Assembly (NCBI GenBank): GCA_030616935.1
Contig: JAUWWJ010000020.1
Coordinates: 1-11,526, forward strand
DNA from: Planctomycetaceae bacterium
GTDB lineage: Bacteria; Planctomycetota; Planctomycetia; Pirellulales; UBA1268
Direction: 5' to 3'
Length of the DNA stretch: 11,526 nt
A program made the position numbers and the translations under genes. The notes beneath the pieces were generated by a model, which was given only the letters and a program-made list of their open reading frames with translations, was not told the DNA's origin and ran no database searches. Shown piece by piece: positions 1 through 6,624 of this stretch. Position 1 is the stretch's first letter. Each line of letters starts with the position of its first letter.

Positions 1-1070
1 CGGAACATTGACGGGCTTATTCTCAGTCGATTTTTCATAATAAAATCTTCTGACATACCAGTCAGTCGTGACAACTTACTTGCGATCAACTGACGCTGAT
101 TTTCTTCTAAGCCTTCACCGGCAAAGAGTGCAGCAAGATATTCACTAGAGGCAAATTCTCTGGATTCTTTCATAGCCCTCCTGAGGTCTTGTTGTAGATC
201 TTCGGGAAGCCGATTATGAAAATGAGCAACGGCAGTTAGCGTTGGTAGAAAAATTAAATAAGGCAAATCATTGGTAGAGCCACTTCGAATCGTTCCAAAG
301 TCCACGAGGCCGGAGACCAAAAGGAGGCCATTGAGAAACATTCCGTGGCGATCCTGCAAATATTCTGCGATTCCGGCTGCTCGGAATACGCCATAACTCT
401 CTCCGCATAAATACTTTGGAGAACCCCAACGACGATGCCTAGTCGTATACAGCACAATAAATTCAGACATGGCTTCAATATCTTGCCGTTTACCAAAAAA
501 CTGATCCGCTTTCTCATCCTTCATTGGCCGGCTGTATCCAGTCGCAACGGGGTCAATGAAGACGAGATCCGCATGCTGCAAAACCGTGTGTTGATTGGCA
601 ACGAGTTTGTATGGGGGGGGAGGCAATGTGGCATTCGCGTTGACATGTGCCCGCTTAGGACCAAGACCACCAAGATGCAACCATACAGCTGATGCTCCCG
701 GCCCGCCGTTAAAACAGTAAATGATTGGCCGTGATGAATCACCCCCGTCGACGGTATAGGCGACGTAAAACATCGATGCCTTCGCGGTGCCATCATCTTT
801 AAGTAATGGCAACATGCCAGTCTCGACAGAATACGCTAATTCTGAATCCCCGATGGTAATCGAGTGCGCCGTCACCACGGGTTTATCCGCAGCACTAGGG
901 ACGATTGCTGATTTGGCAAGATCGATAGATAACTTTGGTTTAACTGACTTCTTATTGTCTTGAGTATTCGATGATTCTTCCACCTTGTCTCTGGCGTAAC
1001 AAAACGAGTTAGGGCCAAACAGTACAACGCAACAAATAATGAGCCTTGCAAAAACAACAAATTGTTGCAT
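1..1070 (-). CDS. S10 family serine carboxypeptidase-like peptidase, exported, partial (C-terminus outside window)
   Basis: The frame is open from an ATG at 1070 to the left edge, giving 356 residues with no stop. Residues 1-26 look like a Sec signal peptide (hydrophobic MQQFVVFARLIICCVVLF, possible cleavage after CYA). About 90 residues later comes NGGPGASAVWLHLGGLGP, the oxyanion-hole region of S10 peptidases. FIDPVATGYS follows, and then GESYGVFRAAGIAEYL with the nucleophile Ser225. These are the S10 family hallmarks. The catalytic Asp and His normally lie 150-250 residues further on, beyond the edge, so activity cannot be confirmed. An AAGGGG ribosome site (1079-1084) sits 8 nt before the ATG. 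The family releases C-terminal residues from peptides, and export implies periplasmic or extracellular action. The gene lies 222 bp downstream of the sulfatase on the same strand, and the long gap with an inverted repeat suggests its own promoter. Family assignment is firm; the substrate is unknown. Confidence 0.93.
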   Translation of the reverse strand, partial: MQQFVVFARLIICCVVLFGPNSFCYARDKVEESSNTQDNKKSVKPKLSIDLAKSAIVPSAADKPVVTAHSITIGDSELAYSVETGMLPLLKDDGTAKASMFYVAYTVDGGDSSRPIIYCFNGGPGASAVWLHLGGLGPKRAHVNANATLPPPPYKLVANQHTVLQHADLVFIDPVATGYSRPMKDEKADQFFGKRQDIEAMSEFIVLYTTRHRRWGSPKYLCGESYGVFRAAGIAEYLQDRHGMFLNGLLLVSGLVDFGTIRSGSTNDLPYLIFLPTLTAVAHFHNRLPEDLQQDLRRAMKESREFASSEYLAALFAGEGLEENQRQLIASKLSRLTGMSEDFIMKNRLRISPSMF

Positions 1071-1101
1071 GGAAAATACCCCTTAATGCCAGTGTGTAGA
1101 G

Positions 1102-1163
1102 AAAAACAAATGATTACTCCGATTCCACGCACTTTCAAATATATTGAGTCAGAATTTGTTTTT
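1102..1163. repeat. Perfect 10-bp inverted repeat upstream of the S10 peptidase gene
   Basis: AAAAACAAAT at 1102-1111 is exactly complementary to ATTTGTTTTT at 1154-1163, with 42 nt between. It lies 32-93 bp upstream of the peptidase start, where a promoter or 5' leader would be. It could be a paired operator or a leader stem. Its A/T richness makes chance more likely than for a GC-rich repeat. Confidence 0.45.
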
Positions 1164-1292
1164 AATCGCGCACAAAGTGAAATATTCTTTCGGAGGATGC
1201 GATAACAACTACGCTGATATCTACCTCAACTGCCAATTTCCATCTCGATACTGCTTGAGAAATTCACGACTGTGTGTTTCGTTCATTCGATC

Positions 1293-2804
1293 TTAACGAA
1301 TTGATTGTTCCGGCAAGCCAGACTGAATACCCTGATCTATCGGCATCTCATCCGGCTTGCCATCCCCATGCACGGCGATTAAACGATCGAGTTCAACCTC
1401 GAGCTCTTTCACAACCTCATCACGTGCGCCATCGTTGATCAAGTTCCTGTTTTCATCCGGATCAACATTCAAATCGTAAAGCTCCGCCTTATGCCGATCT
1501 GGTGAACCATCACCGTGCGGGTACCGAATGTATTTCCAACGATCAGTTCTCAAAGCACGCACATTTGGCGTGTATGGAAACTGATGTTCATAGTTGTACT
1601 CGTAGTAGAAGCTCGTTCGCCAATCAGAGGCATCGCCTTGAGCAAGCCGCCTCCAACTGTGGCCGTGAACTTCCTCAAGTGGCTTTGCCCCACAGATATC
1701 AAGGATCGTGGGTGCAAAGTCGATGGTCGCTGTCATCTGTGGAATCACTTTGCCCTGCTTGGTCAGTGCGGGATATCGCACAACAAGCGGAATCCGAATC
1801 GATGGCTCATGCCCAGTCCGTTTGTCAACCATGCCATGCTCGCCTTCGAGCAAGCCATTATCGGAAGTGAAAATTACAAGCGTGTTGTCAAGCTCACCGC
1901 GATCTTCCAGAAACTTACGGAGACGACCGACGCTATCATCGACGGATAGAAGCGTGCCCCAATAGGCGCGAACCATTCTGGCAAAATCTTTGACACCTTC
2001 CGGGCTTTCATCAGGAAACTTTTTCCGCCAATTAAAAAGTGGCCCATAGATTCCGTGCCAGGTATCCAGTCGCTTTTTGAACCAGGCTGGCTTGTCGTCG
2101 AGGTCAAACGCACTCTTGGGATATTGGATCTCATCAGAATCAAAAACGTGTTGGTATTTTTCCTCTGGCAAGTAAAAACTATGAGGAGCCTTGTGCCCTA
2201 TCATCATGGCCCAAGGGTCGTTGGATTTGTGACTTTTGATCCAATCCATCGCCATGTCGGTCACAACCGTTGTGTAATACCCCCTAACGACTCGTCGATT
2301 GTTTCCGTTGAAATTAAACTCAGTGTCAAAGTACTTTCCTTGTCCTTTGTGAGTAACAAAATAATCAAAACCAGGGCGAGGCATATCATTTTTTTCACCC
2401 ATGTGCCACTTACCGACATAGGCAGTTTTATAGCCTGAATTTTGCAATCGCATTGGAAAGCTGACCATGCCCTTTGGGTACTCCGTAAAGTTGTTTGAAA
2501 CACCATGAGAATGAGCGTAGAGTCCACTCAAAATCGATGCACGACTCGGAGAGCAAAGGCTTGTGGTGCAAAAATGGTTCTTGAACAACAGGCCTTCATT
2601 GGCCAACCTATCGATATGAGGCGTTTTCAAATATGGATGCCCCATACAACTCAGGGCATCGTACCGTTGATCATCAGTCAAAATAAAAAGCACATTTGGG
2701 CGTTCTTGGAAAGCAGGCGTTTCGACCTGCGCGAGTGCTAGTCCGCCGTCCAATCCTGCTAGCAACATGACAATCATCGCAATGTTTATTTGATATGGTT
2801 TCAT
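1293..2804 (-). CDS. Exported sulfatase (formylglycine-dependent, arylsulfatase/alkaline phosphatase superfamily)
   Basis: The protein has 503 residues, a usual length for the family. Residues 1-26 are a Sec signal peptide (cleavage likely after LALA), so the enzyme acts outside the cytoplasm. The catalytic core is clear: metal-binding LTDDQR (Asp44, Asp45), the CSPSR signature (Cys84 to Arg88) whose cysteine is converted to formylglycine, GKWHMG (Lys132, His134), and the second metal site TSDNG (Asp315, Asn316). The C-terminal region with [12 protein letters not shown] and [15 protein letters not shown] is typical of planctomycete and Bacteroidetes sulfatases that hydrolyse sulfate esters of polysaccharides or glycosaminoglycans. 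The exact substrate cannot be read from the sequence. I place the start at the ATG at 2804, because GGAG lies 9 nt upstream; an in-frame TTG at 2813 abuts that GGAG and is unlikely. Activity needs a formylglycine-generating or anaerobic maturation enzyme, which is not encoded here. Confidence 0.96.
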   Translation of the reverse strand: MKPYQINIAMIVMLLAGLDGGLALAQVETPAFQERPNVLFILTDDQRYDALSCMGHPYLKTPHIDRLANEGLLFKNHFCTTSLCSPSRASILSGLYAHSHGVSNNFTEYPKGMVSFPMRLQNSGYKTAYVGKWHMGEKNDMPRPGFDYFVTHKGQGKYFDTEFNFNGNNRRVVRGYYTTVVTDMAMDWIKSHKSNDPWAMMIGHKAPHSFYLPEEKYQHVFDSDEIQYPKSAFDLDDKPAWFKKRLDTWHGIYGPLFNWRKKFPDESPEGVKDFARMVRAYWGTLLSVDDSVGRLRKFLEDRGELDNTLVIFTSDNGLLEGEHGMVDKRTGHEPSIRIPLVVRYPALTKQGKVIPQMTATIDFAPTILDICGAKPLEEVHGHSWRRLAQGDASDWRTSFYYEYNYEHQFPYTPNVRALRTDRWKYIRYPHGDGSPDRHKAELYDLNVDPDENRNLINDGARDEVVKELEVELDRLIAVHGDGKPDEMPIDQGIQSGLPEQSIR

Positions 2805-2813
2805 ATCTATCAA

Positions 2814-2817
2814 CTCC
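2814..2817 (-). promoter_or_regulatory. Ribosome binding site deciding the sulfatase start
   Basis: On the minus strand GGAG occupies 2817-2814, 9 nt before the ATG at 2804. It directly touches the alternative TTG at 2813, so it supports the ATG. Confidence 0.7.
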
Positions 2818-2844
2818 GCTTTTGGGGTTCATTCGAAAACCGAT

Positions 2845-2882
2845 GCGTAAGCCGAGGTCATCATCGCCTGTATCGCTTACGC
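2845..2882. repeat. Perfect 8-bp inverted repeat in the sulfatase upstream region
   Basis: GCGTAAGC (2845-2852) and GCTTACGC (2875-2882) are exact complements separated by 22 nt. The pair lies 41-78 bp upstream of the sulfatase ATG, a position suited to an operator or a leader hairpin. No protein partner can be inferred. Confidence 0.4.
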
Positions 2883-2955
2883 TTCTATCTTTGATGCCTT
2901 TCAAGTGGTCTTGTCCTGCTAACGAAGAATACCGTGCATAGGAAGTAAGCACGTC

Positions 2956-2975
2956 CATCAGAGTATGCTCTGATG
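2956..2975. repeat. Perfect 8-bp hairpin with 4-nt loop between the repeat-protein gene and the sulfatase
   Basis: CATCAGAG (2956-2963), loop tatg, CTCTGATG (2968-2975). It lies 40 nt beyond the end of the gene ending at 3016 and 151 nt before the sulfatase start. No T-run follows on either strand, so it is not a standard intrinsic terminator. It may be an operator, an RNA-stabilising 3' hairpin or a factor-dependent end. Confidence 0.5.
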
Positions 2976-3015
2976 CATGTTCTCACACTAACTCAGACCC
3001 CCTTTCAGGAAACAC

Positions 3016-3354
3016 TCATTCTTCATCGAGTCCGTCAAGAACAGTCCTAAGACGGCCTTCACTGTCAAAGAACTCAATTCTGCCTAAGGCCTCGTCTGGC
3101 CGTGTTCCTATAGCCACAGTGTTTTCACCCGCTGCATCCTTGACTTCTATGCGGCCACCACCATCTACAACCCGTCCCATATGTAACAACACAGTTCCAT
3201 CATCAGATTCAATAAGAATCTCACGACACCGAACTATCGAAGATGAGAGCACCTCGGTCTGTATTTCCAGCCTTGACTCTTCCCCTGGACGCATCGCGAG
3301 TCCGATTGCAAGAAAGAGAAGCGGATACACCGTCCAACGCTCGCGGCTTGTCAT
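3016..3354 (-). CDS. Small membrane-anchored protein with three strand-turn-strand repeats, unknown function
   Basis: 112 residues. An N-terminal hydrophobic stretch (about residues 9-22, after MTSRERWTV) is a membrane anchor or signal peptide. The remainder has three similar units: residues 44-60 (REILIESDDGTVLLHMG), 67-83 (GRIEVKDAAGENTVAIG) and 91-106 (GRIEFFDSEGRLRTVL). Each has two short beta strands around a D-x-x-G turn, suggesting a small beta-solenoid or meander outside the cytoplasmic membrane. AGAGGG (3359-3364) 4 nt upstream supports the start. I recall short proteins with this beginning from planctomycete genomes, with no known function. It starts 29 bp after the thioredoxin-like gene and is probably cotranscribed with it. 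No catalytic residues are evident. Confidence 0.85.
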   Translation of the reverse strand: MTSRERWTVYPLLFLAIGLAMRPGEESRLEIQTEVLSSSIVRCREILIESDDGTVLLHMGRVVDGGGRIEVKDAAGENTVAIGTRPDEALGRIEFFDSEGRLRTVLDGLDEE

Positions 3355-3383
3355 ATTTCCCTCTGATTCTCAAGGTAAGTGAC

Positions 3384-4013
3384 TCAGTCACCGTGAATTT
3401 TTCGTAGTCGACCAGACAACCTGAGAATGAGTTGAACTCGTTCAAAGACATCGAGCCAGTCGCCCACTACTGCCTGGAGAGATTCGTTACTCGGAGGAAC
3501 AATTCCTGTTGAGCAGCTCGACCCTGCGTGCTGGGCCATTGCAAGTCGGTATGCTGAAAGAGTTCGGTCACCGTGCGTGACTATCGGAAAGAAGTCTTCG
3601 CTTAAAAAAAGTGCAACAGGCACTCGCTGGCCACCACAAACCGTTAGGTGGGCAGCTATATCAGGCTGTGCATCGCGATCTAGAAACCGCAGGTCAATAC
3701 ACGGAGCGATTTCTGCGAAGTGTAAAAAAATTGGACATTGACTTACGCAATCACCGCACCATGCTCCGGCTAAAACCATAACTGGCATTTTCCGAACAAA
3801 GTCTCTGAGTACTCTTTTATGGTCTTCGATAAGAGAGATTTGTGAACGAGAAGCTTCCCATTTTGTTTGCTGCTCGGGAGTTGCATGGTTCTGAAGAAAC
3901 GCTTCGTAAGGAAGAGCCACGTTGAAAGCACACTGCCAGGCACTTTGCGTAGGGGGGCTACCTGAATCAGGGATAATGGATCGAGGAGACATGATTGGCT
4001 GACTAGGTGACAT
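3384..4013 (-). CDS. Thioredoxin-fold protein with CGDC redox site
   Basis: 209 residues from the ATG at 4013. After about 75 residues of helical N-terminal region comes a thioredoxin core: strand VMVLAGAW, then CGDC (Cys86, Cys89), then helix CPIFLHFAEI. Strand LRFLDRDAQPDIAAHL follows, and RVPVALF supplies the expected cis-proline (Pro132). The C-terminal tail is helical. W-C-x-x-C with a cis-proline before the last strands is the family signature. CGDC in place of CGPC should shift the redox potential (inference). No signal peptide is seen, so the protein is probably cytoplasmic. Extra cysteines lie in the tail (HAGSSCSTG). In-frame TTG (4037) and ATG (4022) starts exist, but AAAGGA at 4022-4027 fits only the ATG at 4013. 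It probably leads an operon with the small repeat protein downstream. Confidence 0.9.
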   Translation of the reverse strand: MSPSQPIMSPRSIIPDSGSPPTQSAWQCAFNVALPYEAFLQNHATPEQQTKWEASRSQISLIEDHKRVLRDFVRKMPVMVLAGAWCGDCVSQCPIFLHFAEIAPCIDLRFLDRDAQPDIAAHLTVCGGQRVPVALFLSEDFFPIVTHGDRTLSAYRLAMAQHAGSSCSTGIVPPSNESLQAVVGDWLDVFERVQLILRLSGRLRKIHGD

Positions 4014-4021
4014 AGGGAACA

Positions 4022-4027
4022 TCCTTT
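4022..4027 (-). promoter_or_regulatory. Ribosome binding site deciding the start of the thioredoxin-fold gene
   Basis: On the minus strand AAAGGA occupies 4027-4022, 8 nt before the ATG at 4013. It overlaps the other candidate ATG (4022), which therefore cannot use it. Confidence 0.65.
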
Positions 4028-4137
4028 GATTGAACAAATTTATTTCTTTTGAATTTATTTCATTGTAAACGGATAACAGCAGATCGGAATGGTTTTGTAA
4101 ATTACATCCTCTCGCTTCTCGCTGCTAATACGTGTAT

Positions 4138-4361
4138 GCACAAAAATCACTCTTGACCCACGAAACGGTGTGTATTTACCGTCCCGACATATGGAATGAA
4201 GACGGAATTGCCAAGGAATCGCAATTTATGTCTGGAACCATGTATTTGGATCGGTGCTCGAGGCCGTTTGATTACGCATTCCTAAAGGACCAATCGCTCC
4301 CGGAAATGGCTCAGGTTCTCCGCCCCCCTGGGACCTAAGCCTTTCCGGGGGCCTTTTTTTT
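4138..4361 (+). ncRNA. Candidate structured non-coding RNA (rod-like), 5' end approximate
   Basis: The strong plus-strand terminator at 4296-4361 needs a transcript, but upstream on that strand there is only the divergent thioredoxin-like gene. The sequence before it can form one long interrupted helix: 4163-4168 AAACGG with 4264-4269 CCGTTT; 4184-4187 with 4251-4254; 4189-4194 ATATGG with 4238-4243 CCATGT; 4200-4203 AGAC with 4230-4233 GTCT; and 4206-4211 AATTGC with 4221-4226 GCAATT, closed by a 9-nt loop. Two larger unpaired strands (4169-4183 and 4255-4263) face each other, so the shape resembles 6S RNA, a rod with a central bubble that binds RNA polymerase. That likeness is inference from hand folding, and I do not recognise 6S sequence motifs. 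A competing hairpin, ACGGT (4165-4169) with ACCGT (4178-4182), is possible. A poor extended -10 (TGCTAATAC, 4123-4131) would give a start near 4138. The RNA could instead be a leader of the gene at 4515. Confidence 0.4.
4296..4361 (+). terminator. Strong Rho-independent terminator, plus strand
   Basis: The 5' arm is GCTCCCGGAAA (4296-4306) plus GGCTCAGGTTC (4308-4318). It pairs with GGACCTAAGCC (4331-4341) plus TTTCCGGGGGC (4342-4352). Only a one-base bulge (T4307), one C-A mismatch and two G-T wobbles interrupt about 22 pairs. The loop is 12 nt and C-rich (4319-4330). One C and then eight T (4354-4361) follow. The T-run is on the plus strand, so transcription coming from the left stops here. 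Confidence 0.93.
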
Positions 4362-4423
4362 GGTAACGAGGTGTTATTGCGCCATTGTCTGCCATAAACG
4401 CTTCCAGGCGGACCGGTACACTA

Positions 4424-4452
4424 TTCTCGAACGAAAATTTTCTCGAGAGAAA
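4424..4452. repeat. Tandem direct repeat TTCTCGAnnGAAA (16-bp period) upstream of the membrane-protein gene
   Basis: TTCTCGAACGAAA (4424-4436) and TTCTCGAGAGAAA (4440-4452) share all bases except the two central ones and are spaced 16 bp apart. The cluster contains the palindromes GAAAATTTTC (4433-4442) and TCTCGAGA (4441-4448). Lying 63-91 bp before the ATG at 4515 and just after the terminator, it is a plausible transcription-factor site for the genes that follow. Confidence 0.45.
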
Positions 4453-4514
4453 TTTGTTTCGAGTGCACTTCGTCCCGAATACTTTCATGATTAAGAACCC
4501 AACCTTTTTAAATA

Positions 4515-4781
4515 ATGGCTGACACCTCTCCAAATCATTCCAATACCAGCGAAATCCCTCGCTCCAATCCTCCAGGATCAAAGATCCTCATACGTTGGAT
4601 CTTTGGTGGCCTTACTGTCTGGGGAATAGCACAAGCCATAGGCGCCTATTCGTTTAACCATGATCCAAGGCGCCCTTTGATCGTTCTCGGCTGTATGGCG
4701 GCGTTTCTTGGATTTTGGCTCGTGCTTCTTGCCACATGGCAAAAACGGCATTCGAAGAATTCCTCACGTTCGGATGAGTAG
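4515..4781 (+). CDS. Small two-helix membrane protein, unknown function
   Basis: 88 residues. A polar, Ser/Asn/Pro-rich N-terminus (1-22) precedes two transmembrane segments (about 25-44, ILIRWIFGGLTVWGIAQAIGA, and 54-73, LIVLGCMAAFLGFWLVLLA). The short loop between them contains NHDPRRP, and the tail is basic and Ser-rich. The NHDPRRP loop seems too specific to be chance and suggests a conserved small membrane protein, which I cannot name. There is no clear Shine-Dalgarno sequence before the ATG (the upstream bases are A/T-rich), so the start rests on the frame and the membrane topology. The decarboxylase gene begins 69 bp downstream on the same strand, so cotranscription is possible. Confidence 0.75.
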   Translation: MADTSPNHSNTSEIPRSNPPGSKILIRWIFGGLTVWGIAQAIGAYSFNHDPRRPLIVLGCMAAFLGFWLVLLATWQKRHSKNSSRSDE

Positions 4782-4850
4782 AATACTTTCATTGAAAATA
4801 CTCTTGTTTTCTCTGATGGGATTAATTTTTCGTTTGGAGGATTTGCCACG

Positions 4851-6602
4851 ATGCCTGCGTACAAGAATAAATTGAACTCTTCCTCTACATCGAAGTCACC
4901 ACCTCCAGCACTCTGCAAACTTCGTACGGGCAGGCGACCTGTCATGGAACGCGTTTCTGCTTCAGAGGGCCTGTCCATCGGCGATTATTTAATAAGTCGG
5001 CTTGCCGACTACGGCATTCAGCACGTGTTCGGCCTACCCGGAGATTATGTTCTCGCTCTCTACAGCATGCTTGAGCACAGCGAAATCACACTTGTAAGTT
5101 GCACACGAGAAGATTGCGCCGGCTTTGCAGCTGATGCCTATGCTCGGGTTCATGGAATGGGTGCCGTTTGCGTAACGTACGGCGTTGGGGGATTAAGCCT
5201 CGCAAATTCAATAGCCGGTGCATATGCCGAACAAAGTCCTGTTATTGTCATTTCAGGAGCAACCGGCCTGAAGGAAAGGATCAACAACCCCCTGCTCCAT
5301 CATCGTGTTCGTGATTGGAGTACCCAACTTGATGTCTTTGACAAACTCTGTGCTGTTAGCCTCGAACTGAATGACCAAACAACCGCATTCCGAGATATTG
5401 ACTATGCATTGGACATGGCACATCGCTTTAAACGTCCTGTTTACATCGAAGTCCCTCGAGACATGGTCGATGTTGTCCCTGAGCATCGGAGGAATTACAA
5501 GCCGTCTCCTGTTGAGAGCGACCCTGCAGCACTAGCCGAAGCAATTCGAGAAGCCACGATACGGATTGAACAGGCAAACCAGCCAGTCATTGTCGCTGGA
5601 GTCGAACTCCACCGTTATGGACTACAAGGAGAAACACTTGCCCTTGCGAATGCGTCTGGAATTCCAATAACGGCATCCATGTTGGCAAAAAGTGTTATTA
5701 GTGAAGTGCATCCACTCTACCTAGGGCTCTATGAAGGCGCGATGGGCAGAGAGGAAATTTCTTCTTACGTCGAACAAAGCGATTGCATCATTCTACTTGG
5801 GACAATGCTTACGGATGTGAATCTCGGCATCTTCACTGCAAAGATAAATCTCGCACATAGTATTTTGGCAACGAGTGAGGAATTACGAATAAGTCACCAT
5901 CATTTTCATAATGTACTCCTCGAAGACTTCATTCATGGCCTAGCTGAATCATGTCCGAAGGCTCGAAAACAAACCCTCCCTCCTGGACCTTCAGTGGCGC
6001 GAGGGCCATTCATGATCGAAGAAGATAGTCCAATCACCACAACTCGACTTGTGAGAAGGCTCGATGAATCACTCGACGACAAAACAATTGTGGTTGCTGA
6101 TGTTGGCGATGCTTTATTCGCGTCAAGCGAACTTGTCATTCGCGGCCAGACAGAATTCCTTTCACCTGCATATTACACGTCAATGGGTTTTGCTGTGCCC
6201 GCAGCGGTCGGGGCCAAAATGGCGAGGCCTGATCTGAAGACTATTGTCCTCGTCGGTGATGGGGCTTTTCAGATGACCGGCATGGAATTATCGACCATTA
6301 TCAAGCATCAACTGGCAGCAACAATAATTGTTCTCGACAATGGTGGTTATGGAACGGAACGACTTATTCACGAAGGAATGTTCAACGACATCAACACCTG
6401 GCAATACCAGATGCTTCCTCAGGTACTCGGTGGTGGCAAAGGATATGAAGTTCATACCGAGGGTGAGTTTGATAAGGCGCTATCAGAATCTCTATCAAAC
6501 GATACTGAAGTAAGCCTGATACGGGTGCACATAGGCCGTGAAGATCACAGCCTCACCCTTGATCGCCTCGGTGCAGGTCTAGCAAAAATTGTTCACTCGT
6601 AA
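4851..6602 (+). CDS. Thiamine-diphosphate 2-keto acid decarboxylase (pyruvate/indolepyruvate decarboxylase family)
   Basis: 583 residues, with the three-domain layout of pyruvate/indolepyruvate decarboxylases. It should convert a 2-keto acid to aldehyde and CO2 in the cytoplasm. Residues that define this family all appear present: Asp65 in GLPGDYVL, the cofactor-activating Glu87 in TREDCAGFAADAYAR, the His150-His151 pair in LLHHRV, and Glu503 in GYGTERLIHEG, corresponding to yeast Asp28, Glu51, His114/His115 and Glu477. The diphosphate/metal motif starts at GDG (469-471) and ends at Asn497; it reads DNGG instead of the usual NNxG. The substrate (pyruvate, phenylpyruvate, indolepyruvate or a branched keto acid) cannot be assigned. 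GGAGG (4836-4840) lies 10 nt before the ATG. This start gives a polar Ser/Pro/Arg-rich extension of about 35 residues before the domain; Met32 (4944) is an alternative start without a good ribosome site. The gene converges on its right-hand neighbour with a 22-bp gap and no evident terminator. Confidence 0.9.
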   Translation: MPAYKNKLNSSSTSKSPPPALCKLRTGRRPVMERVSASEGLSIGDYLISRLADYGIQHVFGLPGDYVLALYSMLEHSEITLVSCTREDCAGFAADAYARVHGMGAVCVTYGVGGLSLANSIAGAYAEQSPVIVISGATGLKERINNPLLHHRVRDWSTQLDVFDKLCAVSLELNDQTTAFRDIDYALDMAHRFKRPVYIEVPRDMVDVVPEHRRNYKPSPVESDPAALAEAIREATIRIEQANQPVIVAGVELHRYGLQGETLALANASGIPITASMLAKSVISEVHPLYLGLYEGAMGREEISSYVEQSDCIILLGTMLTDVNLGIFTAKINLAHSILATSEELRISHHHFHNVLLEDFIHGLAESCPKARKQTLPPGPSVARGPFMIEEDSPITTTRLVRRLDESLDDKTIVVADVGDALFASSELVIRGQTEFLSPAYYTSMGFAVPAAVGAKMARPDLKTIVLVGDGAFQMTGMELSTIIKHQLAATIIVLDNGGYGTERLIHEGMFNDINTWQYQMLPQVLGGGKGYEVHTEGEFDKALSESLSNDTEVSLIRVHIGREDHSLTLDRLGAGLAKIVHS

Positions 6603-6624
6603 GGCAATACTTCGCTGCTTTTAC

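Larger units (their letters stand above)
4014..4514. other. Gene-free stretch between divergent genes, holding a candidate RNA, a terminator and repeats
   Basis: About 500 bp with no convincing protein gene. From left to right: an A/T-rich upstream region for the minus-strand thioredoxin-like gene, including two direct copies of AATTTATTTC (4037-4046 and 4052-4061); a candidate plus-strand structured RNA ending in a strong terminator; a direct-repeat and palindrome cluster (4424-4452); and the leader of the membrane-protein gene at 4515. Individual elements are listed separately. Confidence 0.7.

Noticed and set aside
1278..1300. TTCGTT/AACGAA hairpin overlapping the sulfatase stop codon as a terminator
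   Set aside because: The stem has only 6 bp, an 11-nt loop and no T-run on the minus strand.
1502..1965. Plus-strand ORFs opposite the sulfatase
   Set aside because: They are antisense shadows of a sulfatase frame that carries all the family motifs.
2805..2813. TTG at 2813 as sulfatase start
   Set aside because: GGAG touches this codon directly, whereas it is 9 nt from the ATG at 2804.
2674..2958. Minus-strand ORF overlapping the start of the sulfatase gene
   Set aside because: It runs through the sulfatase signal-peptide region in another frame and shows no domain or ribosome site.
4014..4037. TTG (4037) or ATG (4022) as the start of the thioredoxin-fold gene
   Set aside because: The only ribosome site, AAAGGA at 4022-4027, serves the ATG at 4013.
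4037..4061. Two copies of AATTTATTTC before the thioredoxin-fold gene as a regulator site
   Set aside because: The sequence is simple and A/T-rich, and the repeat could easily arise by chance.
4132..4338. 68-codon plus-strand ORF with GTG start
   Set aside because: It has no ribosome site and no recognisable protein features, and its stop lies inside the terminator stem. A structured RNA explains the region better.
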